A stretch of 64,000 nucleotides of DNA, taken from assembly GCF_014647975.1 (NCBI RefSeq), contig NZ_BMQF01000014.1, positions 162,820 through 226,819 on the forward strand, read 5' to 3'. Below, piece by piece: positions 8,391-16,719 of this stretch (positions within the stretch are counted from its first letter, which is position 1; each line of letters begins with the position of its first letter). A program made the position numbers and the translations under genes. The notes under the pieces are model-generated. The model did not search any database. It saw only the letters and a list, made by a program, of their open reading frames with translations, and had not been told where the DNA came from. This stretch comes from Streptomyces fumigatiscleroticus (GTDB lineage: Bacteria > Actinomycetota > Actinomycetes > Streptomycetales > Streptomycetaceae).

Positions 8391-8691
8391 GCTGAAGGAG
8401 ACGAGTAGCCCGGGCTCCCGCGAGCCGAGAGAGCTGCCGGCAGCTGGGAAGGCAGTCTCGCGCCCCGGGTGAAATCCCCTCCCGAGTGCGGGGAGGAACG
8501 GACCGCCGTGCCCGGCGGCCCCCATGCCCCGCCGGCCGGCCCCCGTGACCGGGCCAGACGAGGCCGTCGCCCGCGCCGCACCCGGCGTGGCCCGGCGGTG
8601 AAGGCGTGGTGGCACCGCGAGCACCCTCTCGCCCACGCCCCGAGGGACCACCCCGGGGCGGTGCGTGCCGCTCCGGCCGACCGGACGGAGC
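8391..8691 (+). promoter_or_regulatory. T-box leader with serine specificity (translational type)
   Basis: The leader shows T-box landmarks in order: GGAGACGAGTAGC at the base of stem I, GAGAGAGC in stem I, then GTGAAA-TCC-CCTCCCGAGTG (8469 onward). In actinobacterial ileS T-boxes the same frame reads GTGAAG-ATC, so the specifier here would be UCC (8475-8477), a serine codon. The T-box bulge at 8610-8613 is UGGC within GTGGTGGCACCGCG. C at the variable position pairs with discriminator G73 of bacterial tRNA-Ser, while Ile T-boxes have U. GCTCCG (8670-8675) can pair with CGGAGC (8686-8691), hiding the ribosome-binding site of the serS fragment, which suggests control of translation. Confidence 0.8.
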
Positions 8692-8698
8692 ACCTCCC

Positions 8699-8962
8699 AT
8701 GCTCGACGTCACCCTCGTACGACAGCACCCCGACCGCGTCCGCCAGGCCCTGCGCAAACGGGGCGTGGACGCCGACCTCCCCGCCTTCCTCGCGCTGGAC
8801 GCCGAGTTCCGCCGGGCGCGGGCGGCCGTGGAGCGGCTGCGCGGCGAACGCCGGCGGATCTCGGCGGAGACGCCGGAGGGCCACCGCACCTGGGTGCGGT
8901 GGCCCTCCGGGACCGGATCCGGGGCCGGAGCCCGGCCGGGGCTCAGTGGACGTCGCCCATGA
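8699..8962 (+). pseudogene. Truncated seryl-tRNA synthetase (N-terminal arm only)
   Basis: ATG at 8699 opens MLDVTLVRQHPDRVRQALRK and continues as the SerRS N-terminal coiled coil (residues 1-57: LALDAEFRRARAAVERLRGE, RRRISAE). After residue 57 homology stops and the frame reads through a strong hairpin (8873-8910) to a stop at 8962. The whole class II catalytic domain (about 350 aa) is missing. The peptide cannot charge tRNA. It is placed correctly behind a serine T-box with a sequestrable ribosome site, so this looks like a second, inducible serS lost by a 3' deletion, the leader having survived. An 87-aa product could still be made. Confidence 0.75.
8873..8910. terminator. Perfect 18-bp hairpin, likely bidirectional terminator
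   Basis: CCGGAGGGCCACCGCACC is followed by two bases and its exact complement. There is no U-run on either side, as is usual in Streptomyces. It sits at the 3' end of the POT transporter gene on the minus strand and at the point where serS homology ends on the plus strand. Confidence 0.75.
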
Positions 8963-10439
8963 GCTCCTTGACGCGCTTGCGGTACATCCACACCGCGGCA
9001 CCGGCGACCACGGCGAGCACGGCCTCCAGGGTCACGACGCCGGTCGTGTTCAGGTCGACGCCGGCGATGGAGAGCAGACCGGTCGTGGCGTCACCGGCGG
9101 TGACGGCCAGGAACCAGACGCCCATCATCTGGGAGGCGTACTTGGCCGGAGCCATCTTCGTGGTGACCGACAGGCCGACCGGGGAGAGCAGCAGCTCACC
9201 GCAGGTCTGCACGAAGTAGATCGCCACCAGCCACAGCGCGGCCGCCTTGTGGCCGCCCTCCGCGATGGACAGCGGGGCCAGGAAGAGGAAGAACGACGCG
9301 CCGACCAGGACCAGGCCCGAGGCGAACTTCACGATCGTGCTCGGCTCCTTGCCGCGCCGGTTCAGCGCCAGCCAGAACCAGGCGAAGACCGGGGCCAGCG
9401 CCATGATCAGGACCGGGTTGACCGACTGGTACCAGGAGACCGGGAACTCCCAGCCGAGGACGCTGTTCTTCGCCGACTCGTCGGCGAAGATCGACAGGGT
9501 CGAGCCGCCCTGGTCGTAGATCATCCAGAACACGGCCGCGGCGACGAAGAACCAGATGTACGCGGACATCTTCTTCTGCTCGGGGCGGTCCAGGTCCTTG
9601 TCGCGCTTGATGTTGACCAGGACCATCACCGGGATGATCACGCCGAGCAGGGTCAGCGGGACCAGGACCCAGTTCAGGGTGTAGTGGCCGGTGCCACCGA
9701 CGATCGCGTAGAAGACGACGGCGATGACGGCCCAGATCGCGGCCTTGCGCAGGGTGGCGGACTTCTCCGCCGCGGAGAGCGGCTTGGGCACGACGCTGGA
9801 GTGGGCGTCCAGGTGGCGGCTGCCGAGCAGGAACTGGGCCAGGCCCAGGGCCATGCCGAGGGCGGCCAGACCGAAGCCCAGGTGCCAGTTCACGTTCTCG
9901 CCGATGGTGCCGATGATCAGCGGCGCGGCGAAGGCACCCAGGTTGATGCCCATGTAGAAGACGGTGAAGCCACCGTCGCGGCGCGCGTCGTCCGGGCCCT
10001 TGTACAGGTGGCCGACCATGGTGGAGATGTTGGCCTTGAGCAGGCCCGAGCCGATGGCGACCAGGCCCAGACCGCCGAAGAAGGTGCCCGACGTGGGCAG
10101 CGCCAGCATCAGGTGGCCCAGCATGATGACCGCGCCGGCCACGGCGGTGGTCTTGCGGGGACCCCAGACCCGGTCGCCGAACCAGCCGCCCGGCATGGCG
10201 AGCAGGTACACCAGCGACACGTACACCGAGTAGATCGCGGTCGCCGTGGCCGCGTTCATGTGCAGGCCGCCCGGCGCGACGAGGTACAGCGGGAGCAGAG
10301 CCCTCATGCCGTAGTAGGAGAACCGCTCCCACATCTCGGTCATGAAGAGGGTGGCCAGTCCCCGGGGGTGGCCGAAGAAGGTCTTCTCGGAACCGGGGGT
10401 GCCCGGGCGGACCGAGTCCTTCGTCAGGCTGGACGCCAT
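8943..10439 (-). CDS. POT/PTR-family proton-coupled peptide transporter
   Basis: Membrane protein of 498 aa with about 14 predicted helices that imports di- and tripeptides with protons. The family signatures are present: MTEMWERFSYYGMRALL near the N-terminus (including the ExxER-like proton motif), LPGGWFGDRVWGPRK-like loop after helix 3, and FTVFYMGINLGAF (PTR2 signature 2). ATG at 10439 follows an AAGGA-type site. The gene is convergent with the serS remnant and shares its hairpin. Expression is probably driven from the 525-bp gap upstream. Confidence 0.92.
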   Translation of the reverse strand: MASSLTKDSVRPGTPGSEKTFFGHPRGLATLFMTEMWERFSYYGMRALLPLYLVAPGGLHMNAATATAIYSVYVSLVYLLAMPGGWFGDRVWGPRKTTAVAGAVIMLGHLMLALPTSGTFFGGLGLVAIGSGLLKANISTMVGHLYKGPDDARRDGGFTVFYMGINLGAFAAPLIIGTIGENVNWHLGFGLAALGMALGLAQFLLGSRHLDAHSSVVPKPLSAAEKSATLRKAAIWAVIAVVFYAIVGGTGHYTLNWVLVPLTLLGVIIPVMVLVNIKRDKDLDRPEQKKMSAYIWFFVAAAVFWMIYDQGGSTLSIFADESAKNSVLGWEFPVSWYQSVNPVLIMALAPVFAWFWLALNRRGKEPSTIVKFASGLVLVGASFFLFLAPLSIAEGGHKAAALWLVAIYFVQTCGELLLSPVGLSVTTKMAPAKYASQMMGVWFLAVTAGDATTGLLSIAGVDLNTTGVVTLEAVLAVVAGAAVWMYRKRVKELMGDVH

Positions 10440-10965
10440 GGTCGTTCCTTGCTGGTCGGGACGCGCTCATAAGGCGATGCGCGCCCGGTGGGGGGCGGCC
10501 GGCACCGGCGGTCGGGGCCGTCCACCCCACGCCCACGGGGAGTCCGCTCCGGATCACGGAGCGGCGGACGGTGACCACCGGGATCCACGCCTCCGCGTGC
10601 GTCTTCGCACACTGTGAGGCCCGGCCACAGGTCATTCCTTTCAAGGCCGGTCTCGGACCGGCCCGCACACAAAACAGACCTTCGGCGTCGACAGCCGCCA
10701 AAGGCCCCCGTGGTGCTACAGGCGTTGGTTCACCATACGGCAGGACAGTGCCGGATATGGAAGGACTTGAGACGGGGATCACATCTGCAAAGGGAACCGT
10801 GAACGCCCCTGTGACGCTGTTTATCAGGATGGCATTCCGGGAGCGAAGGTCCGTACCAGGGGTGTCGGGCGGCGATGAGCGGCTTTCATCCGGCTTGTCC
10901 GGAGGTAAGAACCGTCCGGAGCGATCACGCGTCGGCCGTTGGTCCGGGCGGACTACCATCGCCTC
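10440..10965. other. Divergent regulatory region, POT transporter and two-component system
   Basis: No gene is supported here. The gap holds a perfect palindrome GGCCGGTC-TCG-GACCGGCC (10645-10663) that could be an operator. A -10-like TACCAT (10954-10959) lies six bases before the response regulator ATG with no ribosome-binding site, suggesting a leaderless message. The middle is relatively A/T-rich for this genome. Confidence 0.5.
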
Positions 10966-11643
10966 ATGACCCGTGTACTGCTCGCCGAGGACGACGCGTC
11001 CATCTCGGAGCCGCTGGCCCGCGCACTGCGCAGGGAAGGGTACGAGGTCGAGGTGCGGGAGGACGGACCCACCGCGCTCGACGCCGGGATGCAGGGCGGC
11101 GTCGATCTGGTCGTGCTGGATCTCGGGCTTCCCGGCATGGACGGTCTCGAGGTCGCCCGCCGGCTGCGCGCCGAGGGCCACGCCGTGCCGATCCTCATCC
11201 TGACCGCGCGCGCCGACGAGGTGGACACCGTCGTCGGCCTGGACGCGGGCGCCGACGACTACGTCACCAAACCCTTCCGCCTGGCGGAGCTGCTCGCCCG
11301 CGTCCGGGCCCTGCTGCGGCGCGGTGCCGCCGAGCCCCAGCAGCCGCCCGCCACGCACGGCGTGCGCATCGACGTCGAGTCGCACCGTGCCTGGATGGGC
11401 GAGGAGGAGCTCCAGCTCACCGCCAAGGAGTTCGACCTGCTGCGGGTCCTGGTGCGCGACGCCGGCCGGGTCGTGACCCGCGACCAGCTGATGCGCGAGG
11501 TCTGGGACACCACGTGGTGGTCCTCGACCAAGACCCTCGACATGCACATCTCCTGGCTGCGCAAGAAACTCGGGGACGACGCGGCCAACCCCCGCTACAT
11601 CGCCACCGTGCGCGGCGTGGGGTTCCGCTTCGAGAAGAACTGA
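10966..11643 (+). CDS. OmpR-family response regulator
   Basis: DNA-binding response regulator of 225 aa. The receiver domain carries the acidic pocket LLAEDD (D9, D10), the phosphoacceptor D52 in LVVLDLGLPGMDG, T80 in ILTARAD and K102 in YVTKPF. The C-terminal winged helix (about 128-225) has LTAKEFDLLRVLV, the recognition-helix region TTWWSSTKTLDMHISWLRKK and the final RGVGFRFE. The ATG at 10966 lacks a ribosome site. The partner kinase follows after 58 bases. The signal sensed is unknown. Confidence 0.93.
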   Translation: MTRVLLAEDDASISEPLARALRREGYEVEVREDGPTALDAGMQGGVDLVVLDLGLPGMDGLEVARRLRAEGHAVPILILTARADEVDTVVGLDAGADDYVTKPFRLAELLARVRALLRRGAAEPQQPPATHGVRIDVESHRAWMGEEELQLTAKEFDLLRVLVRDAGRVVTRDQLMREVWDTTWWSSTKTLDMHISWLRKKLGDDAANPRYIATVRGVGFRFEKN

Positions 11644-11701
11644 GCCTTCCAGGGGGCCGCGGGGCCGCGGGGCCGCGACCGGGGAGCACGGATAGAGGGA
11701 C

Positions 11702-12976
11702 ATGCGCCGCCGACTGATCCAGTCCACGCTCGCCGTGGTGCTCGTCGTGATCGCCGTCTTCGGCGTCTCCCTCGTCATCGTCGAGACCCGCACCATCAGC
11801 AACAGCGCCCAGGAGCGGGTGGACTCCGAGGCGGTACGGCTGGCCAGCATCGTCGACAGCCGGCTGCTGGGCACCGGGAGCGTCGACGCGGAGGTCCTGC
11901 GGGGCCAGGTGACGGGGGACCGCTACGCGGTGATCCGGCTGGCCGACCAGGAGACGATCGAGGTCGGGACCAGGCCGGACGGCGAGGTGATCAGGGGCAC
12001 GGCCCGGGGCGAGGAGGGCGAGAGCGTCCTCGTCGAGGAACCCCGCTCCTCGGTGACCCGCGAGGTCGGCCGGACCCTGCTGATCATCGGTCTGGTGGCG
12101 CTGCTGGCCGTGATCGCCGCGGTGCTGCTCGCCATCCGCCAGGCCAACCGTCTCGCCTCCCCGCTCACCGACCTCGCCGAGACCGCCGAACGCCTCGGCT
12201 CGGGCGACCCGCGCCCCCGGCACAAGCGCTACGGCGTCCCCGAGCTGGACCGGGTCGCCGATGTGCTGGACGCCTCCGCCGAGCGCATCGCCCGCATGCT
12301 GACCGCGGAGCGGCGCCTGGCCGCCGACGCCTCCCACCAGCTGCGCACGCCGCTGACGGCGCTGTCCATGCGGCTGGAGGAGATCACCCTCACCGACGAC
12401 CCGGACACGGTGAAGGAGGAGGCGACCATCGCCCTGTCGCAGGTGGAGCGGCTCACCGACGTGGTGGAGCGGCTGCTGACCAACTCCCGCGACCCGCGCA
12501 GCGGCTCCGCCGTCACCTTCGAGCTGGACGAGGTCATCCAGCAGCAGATCGCCGAGTGGCGCCCCGCCTACCGCAGCGCCGGGCGCGCCATCGTCAGCTC
12601 CGGCAAGCGGCACCTCCAGGCGGTGGGCACCCCGGGCGCGGTGGCACAGGTGCTGGCCGCGCTGATCGAGAACTCCCTGATGCACGGCGGCGGCACGGTC
12701 GCGCTGCGGACCCGGGTGACGGGCAACCAGGCCGTCGTGGAGGTCACGGACGAGGGCCCGGGCGTCCCCGCCGACCTCGGGGCGCGGATCTTCGAGCGGA
12801 CCATCAGCGGACGCAACTCCACCGGCATCGGGCTGGCGGTCGCCCGGGACCTGGCGGAGGCGGACGGCGGACGGCTGGAGCTGCTCCAGGCGAACCCGCC
12901 GGTGTTCGGCCTGTTCCTCTCCCGCACCCCGCCGTCGGCGAAGCCCTCGGCCGACCAGGACCCGACGGTCCGGTAG
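11702..12976 (+). CDS. Sensor histidine kinase (HAMP, HisKA, HATPase)
   Basis: Membrane kinase of 424 aa partnering the upstream response regulator. Transmembrane helices at about 7-27 and 122-146 enclose an extracytoplasmic sensor of about 95 residues. A HAMP linker follows (150-200). The phosphoacceptor is H212 in ASHQLRTPLTAL. The ATP-binding region has ALIENSLMHGGG (N box), DEGPGVP (G1) and a G2 loop in the form GRNSTGIGLAVARDL. The ATG at 11702 is preceded by GAGGG. The last 20 residues are Pro/Ser-rich. The sensor domain resembles no ligand-binding family I recognise. Confidence 0.92.
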   Translation: MRRRLIQSTLAVVLVVIAVFGVSLVIVETRTISNSAQERVDSEAVRLASIVDSRLLGTGSVDAEVLRGQVTGDRYAVIRLADQETIEVGTRPDGEVIRGTARGEEGESVLVEEPRSSVTREVGRTLLIIGLVALLAVIAAVLLAIRQANRLASPLTDLAETAERLGSGDPRPRHKRYGVPELDRVADVLDASAERIARMLTAERRLAADASHQLRTPLTALSMRLEEITLTDDPDTVKEEATIALSQVERLTDVVERLLTNSRDPRSGSAVTFELDEVIQQQIAEWRPAYRSAGRAIVSSGKRHLQAVGTPGAVAQVLAALIENSLMHGGGTVALRTRVTGNQAVVEVTDEGPGVPADLGARIFERTISGRNSTGIGLAVARDLAEADGGRLELLQANPPVFGLFLSRTPPSAKPSADQDPTVR

Positions 12977-13016
12977 GGCGGCGGGCGGACAGGGCACCGG
13001 ACGTCCGGCGGAGCGC

Positions 13017-13598
13017 TCAGCGCTTGCCGCCCGTGCCCACCCCGCCCGCGCCGGCCGGACGCGCGCGGCCCGCCGGGGCCGCCGGCGGCTGTTCGAGGAA
13101 CGATTCGGCACGGGCCACGGCCTCCCGGGCGGGCATCGCGCGGAACACCCAGGTGCGGTAGGACCAGAAGCGGAACAGGGTGGCGATGCCGATGCCGAGG
13201 AACTTGAAGACGTTGCTCTGGAGCGGGCTGTCCCAGCCGAAGCCGTACGTCGCCGTGTACAGCACGCCGTTCTCGATCACCAGTCCGGCCGCGCTGAACA
13301 GCAGGAACAGTGTCATTTCCTTGGTACGGCCGCTCTTGTCGCGGTCGCGGTAGGTGAAGTAGCGGAAGCCGAGGTAGTTGAAGACGATCGCGACGACGGT
13401 CGCGACGACACTCGCCCGCACCACCTGGAGGTCGGTCGCGTGCCGCACCAGGTTGAACACGAGAAGGTTGACCAGCAGACCGGCTCCGCCCACCGCGCCG
13501 AACTTGGCGGCCTCGCGGACGGCCCGGTCGAGTCGCTGCCGCATCGCGCCGCGGCTGGCCGGGGGTGCCGGGTCAGGGCCCGAGGAACCGCGTCCCAT
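13017..13598 (-). CDS. GtrA-like membrane protein
   Basis: Small polytopic protein of 193 aa with four predicted helices (about 32-52, 61-80, 96-115, 128-150). GtrA proteins are thought to flip or help transfer lipid-linked sugars. Typical features are KFGAVGGAGLLVNLLVFNLV at the first helix, the FNYLGFRYFTYRD loop and FRFWSYRTWVF at the end of the last helix. The tail is Ala/Gly/Pro-rich. It is divergent from purK; the same pair is found in mycobacteria. The true start may be the internal Met of MRQRLDRAV. A role in wall glycopolymer synthesis fits the neighbourhood but is inference. Confidence 0.87.
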   Translation of the reverse strand: MGRGSSGPDPAPPASRGAMRQRLDRAVREAAKFGAVGGAGLLVNLLVFNLVRHATDLQVVRASVVATVVAIVFNYLGFRYFTYRDRDKSGRTKEMTLFLLFSAAGLVIENGVLYTATYGFGWDSPLQSNVFKFLGIGIATLFRFWSYRTWVFRAMPAREAVARAESFLEQPPAAPAGRARPAGAGGVGTGGKR

Positions 13599-13729
13599 GG
13601 TCGTGCAGGCCCCCGTCCGTCGGTTGGCGTCAACTCCGCCATGCTAACCACCCGCCCGCGCGAACGCCCGTGGAGCCGGTCACCGGACGGGAAAACGGGC
13701 CACTGTGGCGTGGCCGATACCCTAGGGGC

Positions 13730-14869
13730 GTGACGTTCCCGGTAGTCGGCATGGTCGGCGGGGGCCAGCTCGCTCGTATGACACACGAGGCAGGCATCCC
13801 GCTGGGCATCAGGTTCAAGCTTCTCAGTGACACTCCTCAGGACTCAGCGGCCCAGGTCGTGAACGAAGTCGTCGTCGGCGACTATCGCGATCTGGACACG
13901 CTGCGCGAGTTCGCGCGCGGCTGCGACGTGATCACCTTCGATCACGAGCACGTGCCCACCGAGCACCTCAGGGCCCTGGAGGCGGACGGCATCCCCGTGC
14001 GCCCGGGGCCCGATGCGTTGGTGCACGCCCAGGACAAGGGCGTGATGCGGGCGAGGCTCACCGCGATCGGCGTGCCGTGCCCGCGGCACCGCATCGTCTC
14101 CGATCCTCAGGACGTGGCGAGGTTCGCGAGCGAGGGCGACGGTTTTCCGGTCGTCCTGAAGACGGTGCGCGGCGGCTACGACGGCAAGGGCGTGTGGGTG
14201 GTGAAGACCGAGGCGGAGGCCGCCGAGCCCTTCCGCGCGGGCGTTCCCGTGCTCGCCGAGGAGAAGGTCGACTTCGTCCGCGAGCTGGCCGCCAACGTCG
14301 TCCGCTCCCCGCACGGCCAGGCCGTCGCCTACCCCGTCGTGGAGTCCCGGCAGGTCGACGGCGTCTGCGACACGGTGATCGCCCCGGCGCCCGGCCTGGA
14401 CGAGGCGCTGGCGCTGAAGGCCGAGGAGCTGGCGCTGACCATCGCCAAGGAGCTCGGCGTCGTCGGCCATCTCGCCGTCGAGCTGTTCCAGACCCGCGAC
14501 GGCCGCATCCTCGTCAACGAGCTGGCGATGCGCCCGCACAACTCCGGGCACTGGTCGATGGACGGCGCCGTCACCAGCCAGTTCGCCAACCACGTCCGCG
14601 CGGTGCTCGACCTGCCCCTGGGCGACCCGCGCCCGCGCGCCAAGTGGACGGTCATGGTCAATGTCCTGGGCGGCGACTACCCGGACATGTACTCGGCGTA
14701 TCTGCACTGCATGGCCCGCGACCCCCAGCTGAAGATCCACATGTACGGCAAGGACGTGAAGCCCGGCCGCAAGGTCGGCCATGTCAACACCTACGGCGAC
14801 GACCTGGACGACGTGCTGGAGCGCGCCCGTCACGCTGCCGGCTATCTGCGAGGGACGATCACCGAATGA
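13730..14869 (+). CDS. purK: N5-carboxyaminoimidazole ribonucleotide synthase
   Basis: ATP-grasp enzyme of 379 aa that carboxylates AIR with bicarbonate and ATP to N5-CAIR in purine synthesis. The N-terminal GMVGGGQLARM motif, the ATP-grasp core (VLKTVRGGYDGKGVW, EEKVDFVREL) and metal-binding NELAMRPHNSGHWSMD are intact. The GTG at 13730 is favoured over upstream frames because family homology begins there. A -10-like TACCCT (13718-13723) six bases before it suggests a leaderless message. It overlaps purE by ATGA, so the two are coupled. Confidence 0.95.
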   Translation: MTFPVVGMVGGGQLARMTHEAGIPLGIRFKLLSDTPQDSAAQVVNEVVVGDYRDLDTLREFARGCDVITFDHEHVPTEHLRALEADGIPVRPGPDALVHAQDKGVMRARLTAIGVPCPRHRIVSDPQDVARFASEGDGFPVVLKTVRGGYDGKGVWVVKTEAEAAEPFRAGVPVLAEEKVDFVRELAANVVRSPHGQAVAYPVVESRQVDGVCDTVIAPAPGLDEALALKAEELALTIAKELGVVGHLAVELFQTRDGRILVNELAMRPHNSGHWSMDGAVTSQFANHVRAVLDLPLGDPRPRAKWTVMVNVLGGDYPDMYSAYLHCMARDPQLKIHMYGKDVKPGRKVGHVNTYGDDLDDVLERARHAAGYLRGTITE

Positions 14870-15393
14870 GCCCAGTCGTTGGCATTGTCATGGGGTCGGA
14901 CTCCGACTGGCCCGTCATGGAGGCCGCCGCCAAGGCGCTGGAGGAGTTCGGCATCGCCCACGAGGTCGACGTCGTCTCCGCGCACCGCATGCCGCGCGAG
15001 ATGATCACCTACGGCGAGCAGGCCGCCGGGCGCGGGCTGAAGGTGATCATCGCCGGTGCCGGGGGCGCCGCCCATCTGCCCGGCATGCTCGCCTCGGTCA
15101 CCCCGCTGCCGGTCATCGGCGTGCCCGTGCCGCTGAAGTACCTGGACGGCATGGACTCGCTGCTGTCGATCGTGCAGATGCCGGCCGGTGTGCCGGTCGC
15201 CACCGTCTCCGTCGGCGGGGCCCGCAACGCCGGTCTGCTCGCCGCCCGGATGCTCGCCGCCCACGACGAGGAGCTGCTCGGCCGGATGCGGGAGTTCCAG
15301 CAGGAGCTGAACGACCAGGCCACCGAGAAGGGCAAGCGCCTGCGCGCCAGGGTGGAGGGCTCGGGCGGCTTCGGCTTCGGCCCGGGGAAGTGA
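14866..15393 (+). CDS. purE: N5-CAIR mutase (class I PurE)
   Basis: Converts N5-CAIR to CAIR, the step after PurK. The 175-aa protein has the class I signatures GIVMGSDSDWPVM (substrate phosphate loop), SAHRMPREM (catalytic His) and AGAGGAAHLPGM. The start is coupled to purK by ATGA, and the stop overlaps the next gene by GTGA. The C-terminus carries a short Gly/Phe-rich extension. The purK-purE-dipeptidase overlap chain implies one transcript. Confidence 0.97.
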   Translation: MSPVVGIVMGSDSDWPVMEAAAKALEEFGIAHEVDVVSAHRMPREMITYGEQAAGRGLKVIIAGAGGAAHLPGMLASVTPLPVIGVPVPLKYLDGMDSLLSIVQMPAGVPVATVSVGGARNAGLLAARMLAAHDEELLGRMREFQQELNDQATEKGKRLRARVEGSGGFGFGPGK

Positions 15394-16580
15394 CCGCCGT
15401 GACCCCCTCCCTCGAACGGGCCCGGGAGCTGCTGCGGGAGTTCCCCGTCGTCGACGGTCACAACGATCTGCCGTGGGCGCTGCGCGAACAGGTCCGCTAC
15501 GACCTCGGCGCCCGCGACATCGCCGCCGACCAGAGCGCCCACCTCCACACCGACCTGGCGCGGCTGCGCGCGGGCGGGGTCGGGGCGCAGTTCTGGTCGG
15601 TGTACGTCCGCTCGGACCTGCCCGGCGCGCTGACCGCGACGCTGGAGCAGATCGACTGCGTCCGGCAGCTGATCGCCCGCCACCCGGGCGACCTGCGCGC
15701 CGCGCTGACCGCCGCCGACATGGAGGCGGCGCGGGGCGAGGGCCGTATCGCCTCCCTGATGGGCGCCGAGGGCGGTCACTCCATCGACAACTCCCTCGCC
15801 GCCCTGCGCGGGCTGTACGAGCTGGGCGTGCGGTACATGACGCTCACCCACAACCACAACGTCGCGTGGGCGGACTCGGCGACGGACGAGCCGCGCGCCG
15901 GCGGCCTCACGGCCTTCGGCCGCGAGGTGGTCCGGGAGATGAACCGGCTCGGCATGCTGGTCGACCTCTCCCACGTGGCGGCGAGCACCATGCGGGACGC
16001 GCTCGACACCTCCGCGGCGCCGGTGATCTTCTCGCACTCCTCGTCGCGCGCGGTCTGCGACCACCCGCGCAACATCCCGGACGACGTGCTGGAACGGCTG
16101 CCCGCCAACGGCGGTGTGGCGATGGTGACGTTCGTGCCGAAGTTCGTGCTCCAGGCGGCCGTGGAGTGGACGGCCGCGGCGGACGAGAACATGCGGGCAC
16201 ACGGCTTCCACCACCTGGACACCACCGCCGAGGCGATGAAGGTCCACCACGAGTTCGAGGAGCGGCACCCGCGCCCGGTCGCCACGGTCGCGACGGTCGC
16301 CGACCACCTGGACCACATGCGCGAGGTCGCCGGCATCGACCACCTCGGCATCGGCGGCGACTACGACGGCACGGCCTTCACCCCGCAGGGCCTCGACGAC
16401 GTCTCCGGCTACCCGAATCTGGTCGCCGAACTGCTGGACCGCGGCTGGTCGGCCTCCGACCTGGCCAAGCTGACCTGGCAGAACGCGGTCCGGGTGCTGG
16501 GCGCGGCCGAGGACGTGGCCCGGGAGTCGCAGGCGACGCGCGGGCCGTCCAACGCGACCATCGAGGCGCTGGACGGCTGA
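15390..16580 (+). CDS. Membrane-dipeptidase family (M19) zinc dipeptidase
   Basis: Dipeptidase of 396 aa with all the M19 metal ligands: H24 and D26 (DGHNDLPW), E127 (GAEGGHSI), H195 (DLSH) and H216 (FSHSSSR), plus D324 in GIGGDYDG. It hydrolyses dipeptides, possibly including D-residue products of wall turnover. No signal peptide is visible, so it is probably cytoplasmic. GTG at 15390 overlaps the purE stop, indicating an operon with purine genes. A diverged copy follows 139 bases downstream. Confidence 0.93.
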   Translation: MTAVTPSLERARELLREFPVVDGHNDLPWALREQVRYDLGARDIAADQSAHLHTDLARLRAGGVGAQFWSVYVRSDLPGALTATLEQIDCVRQLIARHPGDLRAALTAADMEAARGEGRIASLMGAEGGHSIDNSLAALRGLYELGVRYMTLTHNHNVAWADSATDEPRAGGLTAFGREVVREMNRLGMLVDLSHVAASTMRDALDTSAAPVIFSHSSSRAVCDHPRNIPDDVLERLPANGGVAMVTFVPKFVLQAAVEWTAAADENMRAHGFHHLDTTAEAMKVHHEFEERHPRPVATVATVADHLDHMREVAGIDHLGIGGDYDGTAFTPQGLDDVSGYPNLVAELLDRGWSASDLAKLTWQNAVRVLGAAEDVARESQATRGPSNATIEALDG

Positions 16581-16719
16581 GACCGGCGCACGCCGGTACC
16601 CGCCCACCGGTGACCCGGTGGGCGGGGCGCACCCCCCGAACGCCCCACCCACCAGGAAGCCTTCCCGGCTCCGTGCCACGGTGGCCGTACCGCACGAACC
16701 CCGAGGTACGGAGTCCGCC

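Noticed and set aside
8469..10472. 667-codon plus-strand frame across the T-box and the POT gene
   Set aside because: It is the antisense of the transporter joined to leader sequence; the transporter motifs on the minus strand are clear.
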